DNA from: Deinococcus sp. LM3
GTDB taxonomy: Bacteria > Deinococcota > Deinococci > Deinococcales > Deinococcaceae
NCBI RefSeq assembly: GCF_002017875.1
Contig: NZ_MUFV01000001.1
Span: 2,320,501 to 2,384,500 of the forward strand
Reading direction: 5' to 3'
Length of the DNA: 64,000 nucleotides
Below are positions 1 through 9,676 of the stretch, one piece after another. Position numbers and translations under genes: made by a program. How positions within the stretch are numbered: position 1 is the first letter of the stretch; each line of letters begins with the position of its first letter. The notes beneath the pieces are model-generated. The model was not told the origin of the DNA and searched no databases. It worked only from the letters and a program-made list of their open reading frames with translations.

Positions 1-768
1 ACCACCAACGACCTGACTGCGCGCGGCGGCGCGACCCTGAGCAGCCCCGTGACACCCGCCGACCTGTACGGCACCTTCGGGAACTCGTGGCGGGTGCCGG
101 GCGCCGCCGAGTCGCTGTTCGTGTACGACACCGGCGAACGCTTCGGCGGCTTCGACGATCCGGCCTTCCCGGTCGCACCGGCGGTTGTCCCGGCCGGCGC
201 CGCAGCCGGGGCCGGGGCGACCTGCCGCGCGGCGGGCGTCACCGATCCGCTGCTGCTGGACCGCTGCGTGACCGACGTGGCTCTGACCGGCAACGCGCGC
301 TTCGCGGCGAGCAGCGCCGAGACGCAACCCGCCCGCGATCAGGTGCGCCTGGCCCTGCCGGACCTGACCGTCACCGCGTTCAGCGCCGCGTACAGCGGCA
401 CCTGCGTGGGCGGCGCGCCCCTCGTGAACGCCCGCGTGACCGTCCGGAACGTCGGCGCGGCCCCCAGCCCCGCCCGCAGCGACGTGGGCCTCGCGCAGGT
501 CGTGGACACCCGCGATGAGACCCTGGGCGCCGGCTACCGTGGCAACGGCGTGGGCCTGCCCGCCCTGGCGCCCGGCGAGAGCGTGACCGTCACGGTCCCC
601 GTCTACTACCCCGCCACGCAGCCCGCCACGCAGCCCGCCACGGCGCCCGGCCCGCACACCTACGCCGCCCGCGTGAACTTCGGCGCTTACTTCCCCGAAG
701 CCAGCACCGCCAACAACCGCTTCACGACCACGCAGACCGTGACTGTGCCCGCCGGGGACTGCCGCTGA
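1..768 (+). CDS. C-terminal part of a secreted vWFD/CARDB-type adhesin-like protein (5' truncated)
   Basis: The reading frame is open from base 1, so the gene starts outside the window. A GTG at 49 is in frame but is probably internal. The first ~75 visible residues (YGTFGNSWRV, SLFVYDTG, the cysteine near DRCVTDVALTG) resemble the region that follows a von Willebrand factor type D domain in bacterial and animal extracellular proteins. From LPDLTVTAFS onward the chain looks like a CARDB-type beta-sandwich, with a Cys pair and a short ATQP repeat near residue 200. No membrane anchor is visible at the C terminus. A role at the cell surface or outside the cell is inferred from family resemblance. 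The N-terminal signal and catalytic or binding domains are not in view. A strong hairpin follows the stop. Confidence 0.7.
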   Translation, partial: TTNDLTARGGATLSSPVTPADLYGTFGNSWRVPGAAESLFVYDTGERFGGFDDPAFPVAPAVVPAGAAAGAGATCRAAGVTDPLLLDRCVTDVALTGNARFAASSAETQPARDQVRLALPDLTVTAFSAAYSGTCVGGAPLVNARVTVRNVGAAPSPARSDVGLAQVVDTRDETLGAGYRGNGVGLPALAPGESVTVTVPVYYPATQPATQPATAPGPHTYAARVNFGAYFPEASTANNRFTTTQTVTVPAGDCR

Positions 769-796
769 ACAGGACAGTAGTCAGGGGGAACAGCGG

Positions 797-827
797 AAAG
801 GCCGGAGGGGGGGATCCTCCGGCCTTT
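797..827. terminator. Bidirectional hairpin terminator
   Basis: A perfect 12-bp stem (aaaggccggagg / cctccggccttt) with an 8-nt loop, lying between two convergent genes. The 3' arm ends in ttt and the 5' arm begins with aaa, so it could work in both directions. Confidence 0.8.
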
Positions 828-862
828 CTCTGCGGTGACGTGGTCCACTCACCCCACGGCTC

Positions 863-2504
<1,642 letters not shown>

Positions 2505-2512
<8 letters not shown>

Positions 2513-2837
2513 GCTGCACCCCGACGGCATGCACGCGGATGGCGGTCAGTTCGGTGCCCGCCTGGGTTTTCAGGGTGTGTTCCACACGCTCCACGATATT
2601 GCGCGCGACCGTGGGAATGCTGACGCCGTACGCGACGACCACGTACAGGTCCGCCGCGAAGCGGTTGCCGTCGCGGCTGATGACCACGCCGTCGCTGACG
2701 TTCGCGCGGCCCAGCACCCGGCTGATGCCCTCTTTCAGGTTCGCGGGAGCCATGCCCACCACGCCGGGAATCTCATGGGCGATCAGCCCGATAAGCGAGG
2801 CGAGGGCCGCCTCGGTAATTTGAATAGAGCCAGTCAC
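2505..2837 (-). CDS. Asp23/Gls24 family protein (YloU-like)
   Basis: A 110-aa protein beginning at GTG (VTGSIQITEAAL) with the compact Asp23 fold signature: an N-terminal IQIT strand, the IPGVVGMAP motif and the basic/hydrophobic DLYVVVAYGVSI segment. It has no signal peptide. Its stop overlaps the start of the downstream DAK2 gene, so the two are probably translated together. In Firmicutes this pair is linked to envelope and fatty acid metabolism; a shared role here is inferred from gene order. A much longer antisense-type reading frame extends upstream opposite the aminopeptidase gene and is not real. Confidence 0.85.
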
Positions 2838-2948
2838 AGTAAAGGGCAGTATACCGCCCGCCTGCTCACGCATGCCGACCGGCCCGCGCCGTGCCTGCTG
2901 TCCGGCGTGCCGGAACCCGCCGGGCGCGGGCCGTGCTGTACTGCGCGT

Positions 2949-4277
2949 ATGCCCCTTGTCCAGAAGCTGGAGCGTGCCGACCTGACCCTCTCGTTCGTCG
3001 GCCCGGACGACGCCGACCGCGTGACCCGCGACCTGAAGCCCGGTGAGGTACGCCTGCGCGCCCGCACCGACTCGCATGACGAGGCCGCCGCCCTGGCCCC
3101 CGCCAGCCCTGACGAGGCCCGCGAGGTCGGCGCGGCCCTGGCGCGACTGGCCCGCGAGCTGCGTGCCGGGGCCGTCCAGGTCGCCGCGACCCCGCACGCC
3201 GCTGCGCTGGCCGGGGCCGCCCTGAGCGGGGCGTGGCAGGACACCCGCTACCGCGCCCCCACTGATCGCCCCGAGCTGACGCTGGCCGCCGACGGCCTGG
3301 ACAGCGGGGAAGCCGACCGCGTGACCGGCCTGCACGCCGGTGTGACCTTTGCCCGCGCTCTGACCAGCGCGCCCGCCAACGTCCTGAACCCCGCCACGCT
3401 GGCCCGCGAGGCCCGCACCCTGGAAACCCTGGGCCTGGACGTGGACGTCTGGGACGGCGCGGACATCACGGCGCGCGGCATGGGCCTGCTGGCCGCCGTC
3501 GCCGCCGGCAGCACGCACGGCCCGCGCCTGATCCGCGTGACCATTCCCGCGCGCGGTGAGGTCACGCAGGTGCTGGCGCTGGTCGGCAAGGGCATCACCT
3601 TCGATACGGGTGGGTACTCCATGAAACCCCCGGCCGGGATGTACGGCATGAAGAACGACATGGGCGGCGCGGCCGCCGTGCTGGGCGCCATGCGCGCCCT
3701 GGCCGACCTGCGCGCCCACATCCCCGAAGGCACCGAGGTCCGCGCGTACGTGGCGGCCGCCGAGAACATGGTCGGCCCGGACGCCATGCGCCCCGGCGAC
3801 ATCTACCGCGCCGCGAACGGCCTGCACGTCGAGGTCACGAACACCGACGCCGAGGGCCGCCTCGTGCTGGCCGACACCCTGACCGTCGCCTGCCAGGAAG
3901 GCGCGACCGAACTCGTGGACCTCGCCACCCTGACCGGCGTGAAGATCAGCGCCCTGGGCAACGACATCGCCGCGCTGTTCAGCAGCGACCCCGCCCTGAC
4001 CGACCGCCTGAAGACGGCCGCGCAGGCCGCCGGGGAACTCGTGTGGGAACTTCCGCTGCACCAGCCGTACCTGAAAGCCTTCCAGAAGGGCACGCTGGCC
4101 GACCTGAAGAACAGCGACATGCAACCGGCGGGCGGCAGCATCAAGGCCGCGCTGTTCCTTCAGCAGTTCGTCACCCGCCCCTGGGCGCACCTGGACATCG
4201 CCGGGAACGCCGCCCGCGAGGAGAACGCCACCGGCTGGGGCGTGGGCACCCTCGTGGAGTACGTGCTGGCCCGCTGA
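2949..4277 (+). CDS. pepA: Leucyl aminopeptidase family M17 (cytosolic aminopeptidase)
   Basis: A 442-aa protein starting MPLVQKLERADL. The C-terminal catalytic half contains the M17 signature NTDAEGRL (about residues 297-304), the GKGITFDTGGYSMKP lysine/aspartate motif and the MKNDMGGAAAV segment, all of which bind the two metal ions or the active site. The divergent N-terminal half is typical of M17. It releases N-terminal amino acids in peptide turnover in the cytoplasm. It is divergent from the Asp23-DAK2 pair and shares a short promoter region with it. The frame is open far upstream, but homology begins at MPLVQ. Confidence 0.92.
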   Translation: MPLVQKLERADLTLSFVGPDDADRVTRDLKPGEVRLRARTDSHDEAAALAPASPDEAREVGAALARLARELRAGAVQVAATPHAAALAGAALSGAWQDTRYRAPTDRPELTLAADGLDSGEADRVTGLHAGVTFARALTSAPANVLNPATLAREARTLETLGLDVDVWDGADITARGMGLLAAVAAGSTHGPRLIRVTIPARGEVTQVLALVGKGITFDTGGYSMKPPAGMYGMKNDMGGAAAVLGAMRALADLRAHIPEGTEVRAYVAAAENMVGPDAMRPGDIYRAANGLHVEVTNTDAEGRLVLADTLTVACQEGATELVDLATLTGVKISALGNDIAALFSSDPALTDRLKTAAQAAGELVWELPLHQPYLKAFQKGTLADLKNSDMQPAGGSIKAALFLQQFVTRPWAHLDIAGNAAREENATGWGVGTLVEYVLAR

Positions 4278-4283
4278 GAGAGG

Positions 4284-4335
4284 GGCCGTGGGGAGTGGGT
4301 CGTGAGCCATTCACTCCGACCCACTCCCCACGGCC
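4284..4335. terminator. Long perfect inverted repeat after pepA
   Basis: A 19-bp perfect inverted repeat (4284-4302 with 4317-4335) with a 14-nt loop, between the convergent pepA and ParB-like genes. It lacks a clear T tract. Its core GTGGGGAGTGG is shared with the hairpin after the pepF-like gene near 62.76 kb. Confidence 0.7.
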
Positions 4336-4346
4336 TTCCCGCCGCG

Positions 4347-5267
4347 CTACATGGTGGGGTGCAGGCGGCCGCGCAGCATCAGTCGCATGCGCTGGCCCAG
4401 GCGTTTGTAGGCGGGCGGGGCGTGGTGCGCGCCGAAATCGATGGTGGCCTCCTCGCTGCCCACGTCATGCCCGTACTTCTGGGTCAGGAAGTACCGGTGA
4501 TCCATGATCCACAGGTACAGGTCCGCCTCGGTGCGGCCGGGAAAGCGGGTCATGACGTCGTGCTTCTCGATGTTCTCGACGATGCGGGCGTACAGGCGGC
4601 GGTACCAGCTCTCGGCCGCCTCCTCGAAGGTCACGGGGGGCAGCCCGGCCCGTTCGGGTTTGCGGTCCAGGAAGTACTGCCGGGTGCGGATGTGCTCCAG
4701 CAGGCGCTCGTAGCGGCCGGGCGTCGTGAAACGGATGGCGCGGTGGCCAGGGAAGGTCCGGTCCAGGTTCGTGGCCTTCAGGAACTGCGCGTACTCGCCC
4801 TTGATGATCAGGGTCTTGAGGGTGTCGTCCTCCTCGGGCGGGACGGCGACGTGCAACTCGATCACGTACGCGTCGATGTACTTCTGCCCCTGGCGGCGCG
4901 CGACGGACACGCGGTGGTTGCCGTCCTTCACGAAGTACAGGTCCCCGACCTTGTACACCTGGATGGGCGGCAGTTCCTTGCCCTGCAACTGCGCCGAGCG
5001 CACGCCGATCCAGCGTTCGTCCAGGTGGCGTTCCTTGGGCAGGTAGTGCCGGTCGAATTCGCGGTAACGGTCCACCGACCCGATGATGTGGTCCACCTCG
5101 ATGGTCTGGAGGCCGCGCTGGAACTCGCCGTCCGGCGCGAGGTGACGGACCCATTCGAAGGGCAGCAGTTCGTTCGGCTGGCGGCGCAGGATGGCCAGCA
5201 GGTCCCGGACGTCACCCAGGAAACGGGCGCGCTCGACTTCGTGCTTGGCCTGATCAAATGCGGACAT
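4347..5267 (-). CDS. ParB/sulfiredoxin-fold DNA-binding-like protein of unknown role
   Basis: 306 aa starting at MSAFDQAKHEV, chosen because AGGAGAG lies 7 nt upstream. Around residues 120-150 the chain has VGDLYFVKDGNHRVSVARRQG, the ParB-like motif (nucleotide-binding GNHR). The flanks are mostly helical and have no clear helix-turn-helix like that of chromosomal ParB. There is no parA neighbour and the usual ParB length and layout are missing, so this is not the chromosome partitioning ParB. A regulatory or nucleotide-binding role is a guess. Homologues occur as conserved hypotheticals in Deinococcus and related bacteria. Confidence 0.7.
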   Translation of the reverse strand: MSAFDQAKHEVERARFLGDVRDLLAILRRQPNELLPFEWVRHLAPDGEFQRGLQTIEVDHIIGSVDRYREFDRHYLPKERHLDERWIGVRSAQLQGKELPPIQVYKVGDLYFVKDGNHRVSVARRQGQKYIDAYVIELHVAVPPEEDDTLKTLIIKGEYAQFLKATNLDRTFPGHRAIRFTTPGRYERLLEHIRTRQYFLDRKPERAGLPPVTFEEAAESWYRRLYARIVENIEKHDVMTRFPGRTEADLYLWIMDHRYFLTQKYGHDVGSEEATIDFGAHHAPPAYKRLGQRMRLMLRGRLHPTM

Positions 5268-5557
5268 GGGGCTCAACTCTCCTTGCGCCCGCTGCTGGGC
5301 GCGACTGGGCCGGGAGCCTGCCGTCAACGGGGGAAAAGGTCAGGACCCCCGGTCGTGCCTTCAGGATACACCGGCCGGGTGGGCTCCCTGTCCCGCAGGG
5401 TGCGCCGCTCCGGTCACCTCCCCGTCAGGGGGGGCGCGGGCATGTCGAAACACGCGGGCCTGTCGAACCACGCGGGCCTATCGAAACACTTCATGCACGC
5501 CTGCGAAGGTGTGCTATCCCCTGTGCGGCGCGGGGTGGGGGCGTGTTGAATGCGGGC

Positions 5558-6154
5558 ATGCTCGGGAAATTCTTCAAGAAACCGGCCGACGACATGGGGG
5601 GCCGCGTGCCGCCCGGTCAGACGCTCACGACCCGCTTTCCGGTCCTGACGTACGGCCCCACGCAGCACTACGCGCCGCAGGACGTGGTGATCCGCGTGAC
5701 CGGACTGGCCACCGAGAAGACCCTGACCTGGGCGGACCTGATGGCCCTGCCGCAGACCACCCTGACCTACGACATCCACTGCGTGACGCACTGGAGCAGG
5801 CTGGACACCACCTGGACCGGCGTGCGCGTCGTGGACCTGATGGAACACCTGCAACTGGAGCCCGGCGCCACCCACGTCATGCAGCACTCGGTGGGCGGGT
5901 ACACCACCAACCTGAGCCTGGAGGACTTCACGCGGCCCGAGAACCTGCTGGCCCACACCTTCGACGGGCAACCCCTGGACGCCGAGCACGGCGGCCCGCT
6001 GCGGCTGGTCGTACCGCACCTGTACTTCTGGAAGAGCGCCAAGTGGCTGACCGGCCTGGAATTCATGGCGGCCGACCAGCCCGGCTTCTGGGAGAAGAAC
6101 GGCTACCACATGCGCGGCGATCCCTTCATCGAGGAACGCTACGACGACGACTGA
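5558..6154 (+). CDS. Sulfite oxidase-like oxidoreductase (molybdopterin-binding domain)
   Basis: 198 aa. The motifs YDIHCVTHWSRLDTTWTGVRVVDL and the basic GGPLRLVVPHLYFWKSAKWLTGLEF end are typical of the short oxidoreductase molybdopterin-binding family related to YedY/MsrP and sulfite oxidase; the cysteine of DIHCVTHWS is the expected Mo ligand. No Tat signal is visible, so the protein may be cytosolic. The physiological substrate is unknown. The gene runs directly into mug and a membrane protein gene, a likely three-gene transcript. The start MLGKFFKKPADD follows a G-rich stretch; upstream GTG/TTG codons are possible alternatives. Confidence 0.85.
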   Translation: MLGKFFKKPADDMGGRVPPGQTLTTRFPVLTYGPTQHYAPQDVVIRVTGLATEKTLTWADLMALPQTTLTYDIHCVTHWSRLDTTWTGVRVVDLMEHLQLEPGATHVMQHSVGGYTTNLSLEDFTRPENLLAHTFDGQPLDAEHGGPLRLVVPHLYFWKSAKWLTGLEFMAADQPGFWEKNGYHMRGDPFIEERYDDD

Positions 6155-6206
6155 ACCCCTGACGGCAGAACCCACGGCCGACCTGACCGGTGCGGGCGAG
6201 TACCTT

Positions 6207-6746
6207 GTGCCGGATGTCCTGCGCCCCGGCCTGACGCTGGTGCTGGTCGGCACGGCGCCCAGCCGGATCAGTGCCGCCGCCCGCGCGTACTACGCCAATC
6301 CCGGTAACAAGTTCTGGCGCACCCTGCACGCTGTGCGACTGACGCCCACGCTGCTGGACCCGCACGAGTACGCCCGGCTGCCGGACTTCGGGATCGGCCT
6401 GACCGATGTCGCAAAGCGGCACAGTGGCGTGGACGCCGCGCTGCCTGCCCACGCCTTCGCGCCAGACGAACTGCGCGGCAAGTTGCGCCAATACCGCCCG
6501 AGCCTCGTGGCGTTCACCAGCAAGCGCGGCGCGGCCGAGACGCTGGGCGTGCCGACCGCCCGCCTTCCCTACGGCCCGCAACCAGACACGCTGGAAGGCA
6601 CGGAAGTCTGGGTGCTGCCCAGCACCAGCCCACTGGCGCACTCTCACTTTCGGCTGGAGCCGTGGCAGGCGCTCGCGGCGCGGGTCGCGGAGCTGCGCGT
6701 GGGCGCCCGCGACGGGAACGAATCTCACCCGCACGCCGTACCGTGA
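6207..6746 (+). CDS. mug: Mismatch-specific uracil/thymine DNA glycosylase
   Basis: 179 aa with the Mug family layout: GTAPSRISAAARAYYANPGNKFWR (the GxxPGxxS-like uracil pocket region followed by NP..FW) and the C-terminal LPSTSPLAHSHF motif. It removes uracil and related damaged bases opposite guanine in base excision repair. The GTG at 6207 begins VPDVLRPGLTL. The frame is open to just after the previous stop, and a CTG at 6159 would add 16 residues; which is used is uncertain. It lies in a cluster with the oxidoreductase gene upstream and overlaps the next frame at GTGA. Confidence 0.9.
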   Translation: MPDVLRPGLTLVLVGTAPSRISAAARAYYANPGNKFWRTLHAVRLTPTLLDPHEYARLPDFGIGLTDVAKRHSGVDAALPAHAFAPDELRGKLRQYRPSLVAFTSKRGAAETLGVPTARLPYGPQPDTLEGTEVWVLPSTSPLAHSHFRLEPWQALAARVAELRVGARDGNESHPHAVP

Positions 6747-6751
6747 AGCGT

Positions 6752-7501
6752 ATGGCGTCCCGTCCCACCAGAACACCGCTTGACCGTTCCCGCACCGTGG
6801 CGACCGGCGCGGCGCGGGCGGCCCGCACTCTGGTCCGCGCGGCCCGCCGTGACCCGGCTACCCCCGCCGACCCCTGGTCGCCCGGCACGGCGCTACAGCC
6901 CACCGTGCGCCGCGCCGGGAGTCTGCTGGCCCTGACCGTGATCGGCTTTCTGGTCCTGGGCGTGCTGGTGCCGCTGGCGATCCTGCTGGGCATCGGTGTG
7001 GCCAGCGGCAGCGACGTGGCCGGCTGGCTGCTGGGGCTGGTGCTGCTGCTGCTCTTGGCCTTCGGCATGTGGGCCTTCGGACGCGCCCGCACCCTGACCC
7101 GCCCCGCGCCCATCACGCTGGACGCCGCCGCGCCCCCCGAGGAGTGGACGCTGCTGGAAACGTTCCGGCAGCACGAGCGCCGCCTGCCCACCCCCGCCCG
7201 GCCCGCCCTGCAATCCGCCGTGCAGGCCACCCGCGAGGCCCTGCGCGTCACGGCCGGCGGCACCCTGACCCGCGACGCCTTCGACGCCCGGCAGGCCGCC
7301 CGCGAGGACCTGCCCGAGCTGCTGATGGCGTGGCAGAGCGGCCCGCGCCGCCCCGAGGACCTGACCCGCGAACTGGAAGTCATCGAAACCCGCATGCGAC
7401 AGGTCACGCGGGCGCAGGCGGCCGGGCAGGACCGGGAAACGCAGGCCCGCGCCCGTTACCTGCGCGACAAGTACGCCCCAGGCGATTCCAGCGACGACTG
7501 A
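6752..7501 (+). CDS. Two-helix membrane protein of unknown function
   Basis: 249 aa starting MASRPTRTPLDRS. After a basic, Arg/Ala-rich N-terminal stretch come two hydrophobic helices (LLALTVIGFLVLGVLVPLAI and WLLGLVLLLLLAFGMWAF, about residues 52-105), then a cytosolic region rich in charged helices (TLLETFRQHERRLP, RELEVIETRMRQVTR). I recognise no domain. An in-frame GTG at 6743 overlaps the mug stop as GTGA and could be the true, coupled start, adding three residues. Position suggests co-transcription with mug. Confidence 0.75.
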   Translation: MASRPTRTPLDRSRTVATGAARAARTLVRAARRDPATPADPWSPGTALQPTVRRAGSLLALTVIGFLVLGVLVPLAILLGIGVASGSDVAGWLLGLVLLLLLAFGMWAFGRARTLTRPAPITLDAAAPPEEWTLLETFRQHERRLPTPARPALQSAVQATREALRVTAGGTLTRDAFDARQAAREDLPELLMAWQSGPRRPEDLTRELEVIETRMRQVTRAQAAGQDRETQARARYLRDKYAPGDSSDD

Positions 7502-7639
7502 CCGCCGCCCCTGCGCTCCGGGCGGCCCGCAGTAGATGAGATCCGCCTCTGCGTCAGCGTAAGAAACGCTGTATGACACCGCAAGTCACTGCGTTCCCTC
7601 CGGTACGTTTGTCCGGCCGGGCCGGGGAGAGGATGGGGC

Positions 7640-9190
7640 ATGAGTCGCCGCACCCTGTCCACCGCCGCGCTGACCGCCCTGTGCCTCGGCGTGCTTTCCA
7701 GCGCCGCCGGACAGGGCCGCCTGCCACCCGTTCCTCCCCTTGCTCCGGCTCTCACCGTGCCGGAACGGCTGGACGCCATGGGAGTCCTGGCCGCCGGTCC
7801 CGCCCTCCCGGCAGAAGACGCCGCCCTGGCCTTCGACCCCGGCGTGGTGGCCCTGACCGACCCCGCCCAGCCGACCCTGGACGCCGTGCCCGCCCGGCGC
7901 GTCGTGCAGCCCGGCGCGTCCGTTCCCGGCACGCCCGCCGACCTGAATGCCAGCATCACCGTTCGCTACGGCCCAGGCACCCCGGCCGCCGTGCTGCTGC
8001 TGATGCCCGGTTATCTGGGCGGCGCGGGCAGTTTCGACCGGCTGGCGCGGCAGATCGTGACGCTGCACCCCACCTGGGCCGTGTGGGCCGTGGACCGCCG
8101 CAGCAACCTGCTGGAGGACCACTCGGCGCTGCTGGGCCGCGATATTCCCACCCTGCAACGCATCGTGCGCAGCGGACTGCCGTCCCGCCCGGCGTCCAGC
8201 CTGCCGTTCATGAAGGACTGGGGCCTGGACACCACCCTGCGCGACTGGCACGAGGCGGTGCTGGAGGCACGCAAACTCACGCCGAACGTGTTCATCGGCG
8301 GGCACTCCATGGGCGGCACCCTGACCGGCCTGTACGCCGCGTACGATTTCGGCGGCGTGGCCGGAGAGCGCGACGTGCGCGGCCTGATCATGCTCGACGG
8401 CCTGCCCGGCCTGATGAGCGGCACCCCCCTGACCCCCGACGAGTACGCGCAGGCGGCCCGCAACCCACTGGGGCCCCTGCCGGGCCTGAACGGTCTGGAA
8501 CGCAGCCCCTTCGTGGACTCCGTGGTGTTCGGCCCCGCGTTTGCCAGCCGCGCCGCCGCGCAGGCCCGACTGGCTGCCCTGAACCCCGGCGCCTTGGCCC
8601 CGGGCGGCGGCCTGACCCGCTACCCCGCCACGAACCTCGCCGCCGCGATGGGGCAACTGGAACAGCAGTACGCGCTGCTGCCGTTCCTGGCGCTGCGCAG
8701 CGGGCACCCCACCAACGCCGCAGACGCCCCGAACCTGGGCGCGCAACTGCTGGGCGGGCGCGGCGCACGCTGGATCACCGGCCCGAAAGACCCCACGAAA
8801 CCCGTCGGCTGGGAGACAGACGTCACCTCGCCCACCGACCCGCAGGACTTCACGCGGCGCTTCATCACGCCCCTGAGCGACTACAGCGAGTGGTACTTCC
8901 CGAACCGCCTGACCCTGGATCTTGCCGCCGCCCGCACCGACACACGCGGCACACCCTTCGAGAAGACCCTGCCCGTCTGGTACACGGCGCAGCTCAGCGT
9001 GCCCATCCTTGGCATCGCCGCCGCGCAGGGCGTGACCACCGAGGCGCAGTACCAGCAGTACGCCGCGACCACCCAGGCCGCCCTGACCACCCACACCCTG
9101 CCGGACGCCGCGCACCTGGACATCACCGTCACACGCGGCGATCAGGTGGCACGCTGGATCACCGACTGGATGCAGCCCCTGATGCGCTGA
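7640..9190 (+). CDS. Secreted alpha/beta hydrolase
   Basis: 516 aa. Residues 1-25 form a classic Sec signal peptide (MSRRTLSTAALTALCLGVLSSAAGQ), so the enzyme is exported. The nucleophile elbow GHSMGG lies near residue 222, and the catalytic His is probably the HLDITVTRG histidine near residue 494. Oxyanion and cap regions are long (LLMPGYLGGAGSFDRLA; many Pro/Gly loops). It is probably an esterase or lipase, but the substrate cannot be deduced. It is monocistronic: about 140 bp without genes lie upstream and a terminator follows. A small inverted repeat (cagcgt/acgctg, 7555-7571) precedes it. Confidence 0.85.
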   Translation: MSRRTLSTAALTALCLGVLSSAAGQGRLPPVPPLAPALTVPERLDAMGVLAAGPALPAEDAALAFDPGVVALTDPAQPTLDAVPARRVVQPGASVPGTPADLNASITVRYGPGTPAAVLLLMPGYLGGAGSFDRLARQIVTLHPTWAVWAVDRRSNLLEDHSALLGRDIPTLQRIVRSGLPSRPASSLPFMKDWGLDTTLRDWHEAVLEARKLTPNVFIGGHSMGGTLTGLYAAYDFGGVAGERDVRGLIMLDGLPGLMSGTPLTPDEYAQAARNPLGPLPGLNGLERSPFVDSVVFGPAFASRAAAQARLAALNPGALAPGGGLTRYPATNLAAAMGQLEQQYALLPFLALRSGHPTNAADAPNLGAQLLGGRGARWITGPKDPTKPVGWETDVTSPTDPQDFTRRFITPLSDYSEWYFPNRLTLDLAAARTDTRGTPFEKTLPVWYTAQLSVPILGIAAAQGVTTEAQYQQYAATTQAALTTHTLPDAAHLDITVTRGDQVARWITDWMQPLMR

Positions 9191-9230
9191 ACGGATACCT
9201 GCTGAATGCCCACGCCCACATGGAAATAGC

Positions 9231-9260
9231 ACAGGCCCCCGCTGTCACGCGGGGGCCTGT
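9231..9260. terminator. Bidirectional hairpin terminator
   Basis: A perfect 12-bp stem acaggcccccgc / gcgggggcctgt with a 6-nt loop, between the convergent hydrolase gene and the gene downstream of glyS. Confidence 0.85.
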
Positions 9261-9277
9261 GTCATCCGGAACCCGGC

Positions 9278-9676
9278 TCAGTCGAGGTCTATGAACTCCC
9301 CATCCCCGGAGTTCACGTACTGCTCGATGTACTTCAGGTACCCCTGCCGTCCGGCCTCGCGCGTCCAGGTTTTCACGCTGCTGCGCAGGCGGTTCATGCC
9401 CAGCCGGAGTTCCTCGGCGCTGGGGTGCTCGCCCGGCTGTTCAAGCAGCGTGGTCAGGTTCCGCAGCGCGGCGTCGTGCACTGCGGCGCGCAGGCCGTCC
9501 AGTTTGCCGGGCTTGAACGGGAAGTTCGTCGCCTCGGCCCGGTAGCGGCGCGCGAGTTCCTCGAAGGCGCTGTCGGCCATGGCGTCCGTCAGGTCCGGGT
9601 GCTCGCCGTACACGCCGAGAACCGCGAGTTCCACGGTCATCAGGTACGGCAGCAGGCGGTCGTCCGGGACGCTCAT
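9278..9676 (-). CDS. Conserved hypothetical protein co-transcribed with glyS
   Basis: 132 aa, mostly helical, acidic C terminus (GDGEFIDLD). It has no signal peptide, membrane segment or domain I recognise. Its ATG overlaps the glyS stop as ATGA, so it is almost certainly translated from the glyS message and under the same T-box control. Function unknown; the link with glycyl-tRNA synthetase is positional only. Confidence 0.8.
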   Translation of the reverse strand: MSVPDDRLLPYLMTVELAVLGVYGEHPDLTDAMADSAFEELARRYRAEATNFPFKPGKLDGLRAAVHDAALRNLTTLLEQPGEHPSAEELRLGMNRLRSSVKTWTREAGRQGYLKYIEQYVNSGDGEFIDLD

